Part shown: piece after piece, positions 17,387-24,853 of the stretch
How positions within the stretch are numbered: the first letter of the stretch is position 1
Layout: every line of letters starts with the position of its first letter
NCBI GenBank assembly: GCA_900129675.1
Contig: FSRD01000001.1
Coordinates: forward strand, 3,833,501-3,897,500
Direction of reading: 5' to 3'
DNA from: Bradyrhizobium erythrophlei
GTDB taxonomy: Bacteria > Pseudomonadota > Alphaproteobacteria > Rhizobiales > Xanthobacteraceae
DNA: 64,000 nt
Made by a program: the position numbers and the translations under genes
Notes under the pieces: generated by a model
Seen by the model: the letters and a program-made list of their open reading frames with translations, nothing else
Told to the model about the DNA's origin: nothing
The model's database searches: none

Positions 17387-17557
17387 CTAATATGTCAGCG
17401 GCAGCACTCGTTGCACAATCGCGCCGAGGCAAACGAGCACCACGAGCAACTTGAGGAGATTTGCTAGTCGACCGTCGGTGGCGAACTTGTCGATGGCCCA
17501 AAAGCAGATTGCGCCGACGACGACGATAATTAAAACCCCTATCAAAACTGAGATCAT
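17387..17557 (-). CDS. Small membrane protein
   Basis: 56 aa, start ATG at 17557 with an AACGAGG site upstream, stop TAG at 17389-17387. It has two hydrophobic segments: ISVLIGVLIIVVVGAICFWA at the N-terminus and LLKLLVVLVCLGAIV near the C-terminus, joined by a polar loop. This layout matches a common rhizobial small inner-membrane protein of unknown function. It is shorter than most gene-finding cut-offs. Confidence 0.55.
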   Translation of the reverse strand: MISVLIGVLIIVVVGAICFWAIDKFATDGRLANLLKLLVVLVCLGAIVQRVLPLTY

Positions 17558-17602
17558 GGCAACCTCGTTGTGCTGTCGATCTTCGCCTTCACCTTCGGCT
17601 GA

Positions 17603-17953
17603 TCAACGCGAGCCTCGCGAAACTCTGTCGGCCCCTTGGTTAGCCGTCGTCGGCGCTGGGCTTGTTCTTCCGGCGGCGGGATCGATAATCTTTTCGATCG
17701 CCTTTGTGGCGAGCTCCTGAGCGCGCAACCTCCGGCCGGGCTTGCTGGCGGCCCGCGCGGGCGTCTTGACCGTGAGCCCGATCTCGACCAGCCGGCGGAT
17801 GGCTTCCGAAAGCGTTGGCGTGTCCGGCTGATTTTCAGCCCACCTCACAATTGACGCTCGAATTACGGGATCTGCCCGAAATCCCATCAGCGGAGTGATG
17901 CCGGTACGGGGGCGCCCCATGACTTTTTGTTTAACACGGGTTGTTTTCTTCAT
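17603..17953 (-). CDS. CopG-like ribbon-helix-helix protein
   Basis: 116 aa from the ATG at 17953; residues upstream of it are not protein-like. The segment LMGFRADPVIRASIVRWAEN, then TLSEAIRRLVEIGL, has the strand-helix-helix pattern of ribbon-helix-helix regulators. The C-terminus is basic and Ala-rich. Two near-identical 16-base repeats flank the start codon (17922-17937 and 17954-17969), suggesting autoregulation. Confidence 0.65.
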   Translation of the reverse strand: MKKTTRVKQKVMGRPRTGITPLMGFRADPVIRASIVRWAENQPDTPTLSEAIRRLVEIGLTVKTPARAASKPGRRLRAQELATKAIEKIIDPAAGRTSPAPTTANQGADRVSRGSR

Positions 17954-17969
17954 ACTTTTTGTATAACAC
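17922..17969. promoter_or_regulatory. Direct repeat pair, candidate operator of the ribbon-helix-helix gene
   Basis: ACTTTTTGTTTAACAC at 17922-17937 and ACTTTTTGTATAACAC at 17954-17969 match at 15 of 16 positions with centres 32 bases apart, about three helical turns. The outer copy abuts the ATG and the inner copy lies within the first codons. Spacing and position fit cooperative binding by a ribbon-helix-helix repressor; this role is inferred. Confidence 0.45.
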
Positions 17970-18040
17970 AGTAACAAGCCGAGGGGAAGTTGCTGCTTCC
18001 ACCCCGGCTCTAACCCAAGCCACACAGGAGTGGAATCCAA

Positions 18041-18313
18041 ATGACCCAGGCTGACAGCGTGCATAGCACGCCACGGAAAACTGCGTTCAAAATCGTAGCA
18101 GGGACTGATTTCGCCGGCCAATCTTCCGGCCCCAGCGCGCCCATGCGCGAGCAGCCACTACCCAAGCGAAAGGCGCGCGGACCATATAGCGACCGCACGC
18201 GGATCGAATACCAAGACGGCTTGCCGATCATCGACCCGGCGGGGGAAGCGGACGAGATTTTCACTTCATCGCCGATCATCGGGCGGCGGCAGCCCATTAC
18301 GACCGTTGCGTGA
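18041..18313 (+). CDS. Small hypothetical protein
   Basis: 90 aa, MTQADSVHSTPRKTAFKIVA. Basic N-terminal half (PLPKRKARGPYSDRTRIEY), acidic middle, C-terminus FTSSPIIGRRQPITTVA. It is divergent from the ribbon-helix-helix gene. Its stop overlaps the GTG of the next gene, indicating coupled translation. No family recognised. Confidence 0.55.
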   Translation: MTQADSVHSTPRKTAFKIVAGTDFAGQSSGPSAPMREQPLPKRKARGPYSDRTRIEYQDGLPIIDPAGEADEIFTSSPIIGRRQPITTVA

Positions 18314-18675
18314 CCGCGGAGAACGCGGAAGACAAGGTTTCTACCGACGCATTTGCGCATCTGCAGCGCAACTCACGCAACGCCTTTGACGAAATGATGC
18401 TCTTTGCGCGTGCCGTGATCCTCTGCCGGCCGATCACGCGCCGCGGCCTGATCCATCAGGCTCGTTACCTAGTTTCGCAGTTCAATGACCCCGACGGCTG
18501 TGCCAGCGGCGGATGGTCCCTGCCGGACAAAGTTGGCGATCGGCCCTGGCCGATGGCATTCCTCCAAAACCTCGCCGCTGGGCTGCGGAAGATGGCCGCC
18601 GAGCTCGACGCTCCAAAACAAGGGGGCGGCAATGAGCGGCGACGTGATCAGTTTTCCAGGCGCCGAGCCGGTTGA
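18310..18675 (+). CDS. Small hypothetical protein
   Basis: 121 aa from the GTG at 18310, overlapping the upstream stop by four bases. Predicted helical (DAFAHLQRNSRNAFDEMMLF, MAFLQNLAAGLRKMAAELD). Middle member of a four-gene run of short proteins that looks phage- or island-derived. Function unknown. Confidence 0.5.
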   Translation: MTAENAEDKVSTDAFAHLQRNSRNAFDEMMLFARAVILCRPITRRGLIHQARYLVSQFNDPDGCASGGWSLPDKVGDRPWPMAFLQNLAAGLRKMAAELDAPKQGGGNERRRDQFSRRRAG

Positions 18676-18931
18676 GATCGAATGGACGCAACCAATGATC
18701 GATGAAGTTCACGGGCGGGCTTTCCGTGATCTTGAAAAGAGCATCTTCGATTGCGCAACCGCAACCGTGTCGGTGATCGCATTGCAGCTGGCCGAGCATG
18801 CAATCGAAGGAAGGTCGCCCAAGGCTGAAAAAGCGATGTTTGCGGTGTTCCATGTCGCGGACATGCTGAAGAAGCTGAAGGCGGACTATGAAGCCGCCTT
18901 CTACTGTGAGAAACAGCCGGACGCATCATGA
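18632..18931 (+). CDS. Small hypothetical protein
   Basis: 99 aa from the ATG at 18632 (MSGDVISFPGAEPVEIEW), overlapping the previous gene by 44 bases. Mostly helical (VSVIALQLAEHAIEGRSPKA, VADMLKKLKADYEAAFY). No family recognised; the acidic start and coiled-coil end are its only visible features. Confidence 0.5.
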   Translation: MSGDVISFPGAEPVEIEWTQPMIDEVHGRAFRDLEKSIFDCATATVSVIALQLAEHAIEGRSPKAEKAMFAVFHVADMLKKLKADYEAAFYCEKQPDAS

Positions 18932-19091
18932 AGCGTAGGCGCCGATCGATGAGAACCCGCAACCGGCAGCGGCTGGCGGTTCACGCCAGGCGGATGCGGC
19001 GGTGACAACAGCGGGCGCGGGGCTTCGGTCCCGCGCCCCTCACTCTGCGTCGCTGTCCGTGCTATCCTGGGGACCGAACCCAGGAGGGAAA

Positions 19092-19283
19092 ATGTCCGCA
19101 AAAACCCCGGAAAACATAATCGTTGGCGCGATCCACGAAGCCCTTACCACTTACCCGGAGGGGGATGGCGGTCCGCATATGGACTACCAGTGGATCCAAC
19201 CTGAGCACAGCGCTCACGTCACCAAGGTCATCTTGTCGGAATTGGCCGCGAATGGCTTTGAGATCGTGAAGAAGGGCCTTTGA
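19092..19283 (+). CDS. Small hypothetical protein
   Basis: 63 aa from the ATG at 19092, chosen for a strong CAGGAGGGAAA site directly upstream. Reads MSAKTPENIIVGAIHEALTT, then HSAHVTKVILSELAANGFEI. It looks like a complete small alpha-beta protein. Function unknown. Confidence 0.55.
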   Translation: MSAKTPENIIVGAIHEALTTYPEGDGGPHMDYQWIQPEHSAHVTKVILSELAANGFEIVKKGL

Positions 19284-19850
19284 CGCGCCACCGAGAACAG
19301 GCAGGTCGCGGGGCTCGGTTCCGCGCTCACATCGCCGGTGCAGGCCTCCAGCCCGCCGCTTCAACCCGGCGGGTTTTTCTTTTGGATTTGGCGACTGCGG
19401 CAAGGGGGTGACCCTGGCTTTCAGGCCGGTGCGCTTGAGGCACCGCCGGCGGCCGCGAAAATCGGGCGGCCCACCGCTGTTCGAACTTTCTTTGCAGGTC
19501 GAGAGGAACAATGCTCATAACGCATTCCCGGTTCGCGATCCTGCCCCGGTTACGGACCTCAACGTTCGCCGTGTCCTAAAGGTCCACAAGGGCGCCGCAG
19601 GAATCAGGGGCAGGCGCCCATGCGCTGGCGCCGATCGACCGGCGCCATGACACCGGCAAGGCCGGACCCGCACCAGCGGGCTTCCTAGAGTCGCCGCGGG
19701 GCTTCGGTCCGGCACCTGTCCGGTAACCGCAGATTAACCGTTCGGGCTCACCGTCGTAATGACCTGGATGGTCACGCGTGTTGAGTGATGGTCACGCGCG
19801 TTGAGTAGAGCCGTCGCTGCCCCCAGCGCCGGCTTTTCGCAGGAGCCTCG
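19284..19850. other. Intergenic stretch with a 20-bp tandem repeat
   Basis: No credible gene on either strand. It holds GC-rich hairpins (for example CCGCCGCTTCAACCCGGCGGG near 19350) and two adjacent 20-bp units at 19767-19786 and 19787-19806 that differ at one base (gatggtcacgcgtgttgagt in the first). Confidence 0.45.
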
Positions 19851-20082
19851 ATGGACTATCAGGCCTTCACGAACGGCAGCCTCACCCTGATGTACGAGGC
19901 CGTGCGCGGTGCGCTGGCTTCCGACGACGCGCAGGAACAGCGCGGCGAGGATCCAAGGTTTCGCGTTCACGCCAGCGTGGAAGAAGCACGCCGCCGACCT
20001 CGAGGCCGAGATGCTCAAGCGCGGGATGCTTTTCGGCGTGATCGAATGGCACGACGGCCAGGAGAAACTACCGTTCGAATGA
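19851..20082 (+). pseudogene. Small hypothetical gene with a frameshift
   Basis: Starts MDYQAFTNGSLTLMYEAVRG with an AGGAG site upstream and stays protein-like up to PRFRV. One base appears missing near 19970, after which the next frame continues TPAWKKHAADLEAEMLKRGM, then VIEWHDGQEKLPFE and a stop at 20080-20082. The two halves together match a small rhizobial hypothetical protein that I recall as one frame. Confidence 0.5.
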
Positions 20083-20265
20083 CGTCACGGGCGAGGCCAT
20101 CTGGCGGAACTCGGCTCAGGTGTCTGGCGGGAGGTAGTGCCGCAAGGCAACCCGGATCGAGACGTACAACGCGACCGCGGATCGCAAGCCTGGCAGACGA
20201 ATAGGGCTCGAGATTGGACAGCCGGACGCGATCTGGCCAGTGGTCGGCGCTGATCGTGGCTAAAT

Positions 20266-20329
20266 GAGAGTGATTTTCTGTTCACGCATGCAAGCCCGCG
20301 ACATTGGAGCATGGCCTATCAAAGCGCGG
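20266..20329. repeat. 64-bp dispersed repeat, copy 1
   Basis: From GAGAGTGATTTTCTGTTCAC to CAAAGCGCG. A second copy with a few substitutions and two extra bases lies at 21010-21075 in the same orientation. The pair brackets the gene at 20490. Confidence 0.6.
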
Positions 20330-20489
20330 CCCGGGCGGTTAGGCCCTCTGGGGCTGGCCGAATTAATGTTTCTCAGGTCGACTCCCGGACGGATGGGGAA
20401 TCTACTGATCCCCATCACCGCACCTCGCAACCAAATCGGTTTGCGAAGGTTCGTGATTTGGGGGGTGACGGTTTATAGGAGGCGCATCC

Positions 20490-20900
20490 ATGTGCGATTA
20501 CAGCTTACATGCGGTCGCGACACGTCCCGCTGAGGTCGCGGAAACCTTGGTCTCGACCAACTTTTCTACCGGGACTCACGGCTTTGCGAGCCCTGACGAT
20601 CCGAAAGTCGCGGTCTGCCTTCGTCCTGGGACCGAGATCGCATTCGAGAATGACGTTCAAACTGACGGCATGATGTTTCGCAAGAACATCGGCGTTCGAT
20701 TAGCGCGGTTTCGCCAAATAAACCTCAAGCAGCCATATCAACATCACGACGCGCTGGAATTCTCAAACGGTGCAATCGTTCTTGTTACTGACCTCGCTGC
20801 GGGGCAAAGGGCTACGGTACTGCAATTGCCTGCGAGCCCAATCGAGGAAAGGCCTCAGGCGTCCCAACCTGCAGCCCGGTATGAATCCGCCAACGTCTGA
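20490..20900 (+). CDS. Conserved small hypothetical protein
   Basis: 136 aa with an AGGAGG site 7 bases before the ATG. Begins MCDYSLHAVATRPAEVAETL. The middle is beta-rich (VAVCLRPGTEIAFENDV, IGVRLARFRQIN, ALEFSNGAIVLVTDL). The MCDYS start is a recurrent rhizobial hypothetical type. A strong hairpin lies 10 bases after the stop. Function unknown. Confidence 0.6.
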   Translation: MCDYSLHAVATRPAEVAETLVSTNFSTGTHGFASPDDPKVAVCLRPGTEIAFENDVQTDGMMFRKNIGVRLARFRQINLKQPYQHHDALEFSNGAIVLVTDLAAGQRATVLQLPASPIEERPQASQPAARYESANV

Positions 20901-20909
20901 TGGACAAAA

Positions 20910-20935
20910 AAGGCCCCGGAGCGATCCGGGGCCTT
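20910..20935 (+). terminator. Hairpin terminator after the 20490 gene
   Basis: A perfect 11-bp stem (AAGGCCCCGGA with its complement) around a GCGA loop, just after the stop codon. The A-run before it could serve a transcript from the other strand. There is no T-run on the plus strand, so plus-strand termination may be weak. Confidence 0.55.
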
Positions 20936-21009
20936 GTGACCGAATGAGCGCAGCGATAGTCTTGGCAATAGGCCAAAAGCCGGCGGGGCCCCGAAGGCCG
21001 CATTTCCCC

Positions 21010-21075
21010 GAGAGTGATTTTCTGTTCACGCATGCCAAGCCCAGGCCATTGGAGCATGGCCCCATTCAAAGCGCG
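21010..21075. repeat. 64-bp dispersed repeat, copy 2
   Basis: Same sequence as 20266-20329 with small differences (CATGCCAAGCCCAGGCCATT in place of CATGCAAGCCCGCGACATT). No coding potential of its own. Confidence 0.6.
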
Positions 21076-21297
21076 TAAGGGATGGCGGCGGCAAGCCGCT
21101 ATAGCTTGCGGATTGAGCCAGAAATGGCGCTAAGCGCTTTGCGGTTTTTGAGAACAAAAACTGAAACCGCCGTGTCGCGTCCGTGTCGCATGGAGCAGTC
21201 GGCACTAGACGGGAAAGCCTGATATCAAGGGGTTTTCTTCAATACAGAACGCGACACGGATTTTTCGAGAACAAAGAACCCATCTCATTGAAATAAC

Positions 21298-21350
21298 TGG
21301 CGATCCCAGCAGGATTCGAACCTGCAACCCACGGAGTAGAAATCCGTTAC
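21298..21350 (-). tRNA. 3' half of a tRNA-Arg(TCT), likely an attachment-site remnant
   Basis: On the minus strand the sequence gives an anticodon arm ACGGA-TTTCTAC-TCCGT (anticodon TCT), a short variable loop, a T arm GCAGG-TTCGAAT-CCTGC, a 3' acceptor strand TGGGATC, discriminator G and an encoded CCA. The D arm and 5' acceptor strand are absent: upstream sequence does not pair. A tRNA 3' half alone is what an integrase leaves at one end of an island. No integrase gene is adjacent. Confidence 0.65.
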
Positions 21351-21423
21351 TTCGACCGCTGCAGAATTCCCTACCGATATCTGCGTGCGTTTAAGCGGTT
21401 CGCTAAACCGCGAAGCACAACGC

Positions 21424-21770
21424 TCGTCGTGAGAGCCCAATGCTGCGCTTGAATCCTGCGATTGTGATGGTGCGCCCGAAACGGAAGTCACATCCCGCAG
21501 TAGCGTTGCCAAGGCGGTGAGCACCGCAATGTCAACATAGGGAGCGGCGCCAACACGCCAGGCCGCGCGAGCCGCCCGGTCGAACATCCAGGCCGGAATC
21601 TCCAGCCATTGCCCGGATGCCCGACCAGAGAGACTGCAACGGAAAACCTCTCTGCCAGCCTTCTCAACCACCTCATGAATATGGACCAGGCATCCGGCCC
21701 AAGGATGCCACGGATAAAGAAGCTCGTACTCCGCGATCCCGTGGGCGTTCCGTCGTCGTGTTGTACAATG
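21424..21770 (-). pseudogene. Remnant of a recombinase-operon small gene, repeat copy 1
   Basis: Minus strand reads YPWHPWAGCLVHIHEVVEKA, then LEIPAWMFDRAARAAWRVG, the same layout (YP-HP, LP-WM) as the small gene in front of the recombinase at 33997. About 345 bases are repeated almost exactly at 46604-46947. The recombinase itself is missing from both places. On the right it is joined to an IS 3' end. Confidence 0.5.
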
Positions 21771-21904
21771 GGGCCCGCACGCATCTATCCCTGGAGAAAG
21801 ATGCACCAGTCTCGCGCACCGTCGATCGCGCCGGGCACATTCTTTGTCGCCCAACCCTGGGCGGACTGCATCACCAATATGCCTGGATTTAATTTACGAC
21901 AGGC
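21771..21904 (+). mobile_element. 3'-end fragment of an integrase-core IS (TTTACGACAGGCACA type)
   Basis: Encodes ARTHLSLEKDAPVSRTVDRA and LGGLHHQYAWI, the last codons of the transposase found whole (but frameshifted) at 42316-43331, followed by the right end ATTTACGACAGGCACA. The 5' 85 percent is missing. Confidence 0.65.
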
Positions 21905-22249
21905 ACAACTTGAAGTCGCTCTCTTTTCTACATTCGCTTTTCGACTCTTCTGAGATGTTTCCGTGACGCTTCCCTTCTCGAACTGCCACACGCTTGAAAA
22001 GCGGCCCATCGCAGTTTTTTCTGGTCCATGGGTCGTTTTGAGGCGAACAATCAGACCATTCCGACTGTCCAATCGCGCTGTCATCGCTAATGTGGCAAAT
22101 CGAATTTCGAGCTCTCCATCCGAGATTTGACCTGTGTATCCAGCCTCATCCTGTACCCACGAAGATTTTGTGGGTGCTCCCCAGACATAGTAGCCAGCAA
22201 CCGCTCCGTTCGAAGTAGCTTCTGTGACTATGAGCATTGCGCGACGGCC

Positions 22250-23008
22250 GCCGCCAGCGGTGACGGCATGACCCAGTTCGGCCGCGCTTTGTCGGAGCTC
22301 AACATCGAGATTCTGTGCGCCAATACCAGCCAGGCCAAGGGCCGCGTGGAACGGGCCCATCACACGCTGCAGGACCGGTTGGTGAAGGAGCTTCGGCTGG
22401 CAGGCATCAGCACCATGGAGGCTGCGAACGCATTTCTTCCGGTATTCGTTCAGACCTCCAATAACCGTTTCGCCAAGCCTCCGGCGAGCAAGCGGGACCT
22501 GCATCGGCCGATCGCGGGCACCAACGATCTCGACGGCATCCTGTGCTGGCGCGAACAGCGCTCGGTCTCGCGACAGTTGGTGGTCAATTATAACCGCATG
22601 AAGTTCATGCTGAGGCCCGACAAGACCCCGGCGGCACTGGCAGGCAAGCTGGTCGACATCTATGACTTTCCCGATGGCCGGCTGGAGATCCGCTGGAGGG
22701 GACTGCCCTTGTCCTACTCCGTCTTCGACCATTTGCAGCGCGTCAGCCACGCGGCCATCATCGAGAACAAGCGTCTCGGCGAAGTGCTGGCCTGGATCAA
22801 GCAGCAGCAGGACAAGCACCCCCATTATCGTGACAACTTAGCCGGCCCCAGGCGGTCAAATCAGAAAGCCGGCCTGATGAAGGACCGCGTTGATCGTCTC
22901 GTTCAGGGGAAAAAACCAGGCAGACATCCCGCCCGCCGGGGCCGCCGCAGCTGCGATACCGGCGTCTGCGCAGCGACGGCCCCGGCTACGTCAGAAGCTG
23001 CCGAGTGA
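22250..23008 (+). pseudogene. ISNCY-type transposase, 5'-truncated
   Basis: The reading frame resembles the family only from about 22250: GDGMTQFGRALSELNIEILCA, then SQAKGRVERAHHTLQDRLVKELRLAG, the end of the integrase core with its Glu, and the C-terminal domain (YNRMKFMLRPDKT, LVDIYDFPDGRLEIRWRG). The first half, including two catalytic aspartates, is missing. Sequence after 22900 and the end at about 23055 recur in the deleted derivative at 53288-53532. Confidence 0.75.
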
Positions 23009-23117
23009 CATCTTAACTTTGCAGAGCACGGGACATCTCAACTTGGTTGCAACACAGTGTCCGCTACCGTGGCGAAAGCGGACGTTCAAAAGCCCAACGC
23101 CCAGGTCGGCCTTTGAC

Positions 23118-23278
23118 CCAGGCTGTGTGAAAACGCGTCTGAGCCAAGAACGCTCAGAGTTGTTTTCTCAATTGCCTTCCGCCAGCAGCGCCTATCAGTG
23201 CGATTAGTTTCCGCAACGACGAAATCGCGATGGAAATTCTACGCGCTTTTTCAGCGTATGAGTTTTCCCACAGCCTGG
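23118..23278. repeat. MITE-like element, 161 bp
   Basis: The ends form an inverted repeat of about 21 bases with two mismatches: CCAGGCTGTGTGAAAACGCG at 23118-23137 and the complement of CCAGGCTGTGGGAAAACTCA at the right end. The interior has no gene. Ends of this kind resemble IS1182-like termini, so it may be moved by a related transposase elsewhere. No certain target duplication. Confidence 0.5.
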
Positions 23279-23636
23279 ACCCAGAGCAGAAGTCGCAGAC
23301 CAAGACGGTCCGAACCTTTGACACGGACAGTTGTGCCCTTGCGGACATAAACGTCCGATAGCCGATTAGCAGCGCTTGAGCGGCACGGAGGGGGGCTGTT
23401 CAGGTTTTTGCTCAGAGGCGGGTACCTTCATCCGGGCCTCGCCTATTTTAGATCGCAGCAGGAACGACCTTAAAAAGCCCCGCTTGATTAATCGGGCCGC
23501 TCGGCGGCCCGGCACGGCACCCGCGTGCACCACCCCCAAGGCGGGCCGTGTTCTACTTCGATGGGCTCCGCCATATCTTTTCGCCGCGAATACTTGACGC
23601 AGGACCTGACGCCTCTCCGGGGAGAAAACCGATCAA
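23279..23636. other. Intergenic stretch, no gene seen
   Basis: Short open frames only, none protein-like. A GC hairpin (GGGCCGCTCGGCGGCCC) near 23496 could be a transcription terminator for either strand. Confidence 0.35.
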
Positions 23637-23936
23637 ATGCCACAAAGAAAACCAGAGCCGGATCGCATCCGAGAGCTTGAGGATGCTTTGAAGGAGACCG
23701 AGCGGCACATCGCCGAAATGCGGGCCGAACGCGATCAAGCATTTGAGCTTGTCGAGCGGATGAAAGAACACGTCAGCGACGTTGACGCCTTGATCGATAG
23801 CTGGATCGAGGCATTTGAGATGCAGCTCAGCGAGGATGGCAAGCGAACGCGCGATGCGCTGCCGGAGAGTATCAAGAAAATTCTCGCTGATGCTGTCGCC
23901 TTACAGAAACAGGCGAAGGGGCTCGGCAAGAAGTGA
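23637..23936 (+). CDS. Coiled-coil hypothetical protein
   Basis: 99 aa. Charged heptads run from residue 8 to 45 (RIRELEDALKETERHIAEMR, then ERDQAFELVERMKEHV), followed by VDALIDSWIEAFEMQL and a Lys-rich tail. A GGGGAG site lies about 11 bases before the ATG. Size and layout recall small phage-associated proteins, but no family is recognised. Confidence 0.55.
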   Translation: MPQRKPEPDRIRELEDALKETERHIAEMRAERDQAFELVERMKEHVSDVDALIDSWIEAFEMQLSEDGKRTRDALPESIKKILADAVALQKQAKGLGKK

Positions 23937-24027
23937 GATGTTCCCGGTCCCGCGCCGCAAAAACGCGAGGGCGGAAACTGCAAGAACCGGAAGGAAGGAG
24001 CCGGCACCTTCTGTGTTGCTCGCCGTT

Positions 24028-24276
24028 TAGTCGCAGCGGCGCTCCTTGCGCGTGATCCTGCGGCCGTCATCCCGTTCAACCGTGGTAGTCACCATGCGGC
24101 AGCGCTGTCGTGGGCCGACGGTGACACCACCGGGATCGACGCCAACTGTGGTGTCGGAGTAGTACCGTCGGCGACGGTCCCTATCGTACCGGTCGTCGCG
24201 GTCCCGCCCGATCTGAACATCGCCGCCTTGGGCAATCTTGACGCCATGGGCCTTGGCCGGAGTGACGAGGCGGGGC
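24028..24276 (-). pseudogene. Small exported basic protein, 5'-truncated
   Basis: In the minus frame ending at 24028 the sequence reads LVTPAKAHGVKIAQGGDVQI, then a run of Arg/Asp/Tyr and VTVGPRQRCRMVTTTVERDD and RKERRCD. The LVTPAKAHG opening looks like the end of a signal peptide, but a stop (about 24274) precedes it and no start codon is left. A short Arg/Asp-rich secreted protein whose 5' end has been lost. Confidence 0.4.
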
Positions 24277-24339
24277 AGTCGTCAGCAGCGGGGCGCTGCA
24301 CTGAGCGACTTGCCGATCGAATTCCCGGCTAGCTTCTGG

Positions 24340-24440
24340 CTGGCAGCCAATTTGCAGCCTGCAAAGCCGCTTGGTCTCACGGTCCGCCCCACTGCTTGCT
24401 CGTGCCGACGAGGTGATCGAATGAGCGGCTAATTGCTGTG
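24340..24440. repeat. Dispersed intergenic repeat (short form also near 15315)
   Basis: The segment TGCCGACGAGGTGATCGA with the flanking TGAG occurs here (24405-24425) and near 15312-15333. On the minus strand it translates to HSITSSARASS, a spurious peptide I remember from many Bradyrhizobiaceae annotations, so it is probably a dispersed non-coding repeat. Confidence 0.4.
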
Positions 24441-24700
24441 GTGCATATGTCTCTTGATGGCACAAATGCGAAGCCCGACGGGCTCTGAATTTGTCTTCTT
24501 GTCGGGGAAGACCGGAAGTCATCGGCGCACAGCCAGAACGACGCGACTGACCCTTTAAGAGATAGCAGCCAAGCCGATGTAAGCGCGTCACTATGCGCCA
24601 TCTCGCCACGTGCGTTCCTGGAACCGGACGACCATCTAAATGTTGTCAAAAAGCCAGAATTCCAGGCTGCGCAATACGCAGCGTTCCGAGGAAGACGCAC

Positions 24701-24787
24701 ATGGATACCACGACGCTTCTCATAATTGTCCTTCTCGTTCTGTTGTTTGCCGGCGGCGGCTGGTACGGCCGTGGACGCTGGTACTAA
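24701..24787 (+). CDS. Tiny hydrophobic membrane peptide
   Basis: 28 aa: MDTTTLLIIVLLVLLFAGGG, then WYGRGRWY, with GAGGAAG upstream. One membrane helix followed by a Gly/Arg/Tyr tail. Short proteins of this kind (DUF3309-like) are common in Rhizobiales and have no known role. It is too short for usual gene callers. Confidence 0.5.
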   Translation: MDTTTLLIIVLLVLLFAGGGWYGRGRWY

Positions 24788-24853
24788 ACTTGGCTGATTT
24801 CAAGTTGGCAGGGCACTGGTCAATTTTGCTCTATTGCGATGAGTTAATAAATT

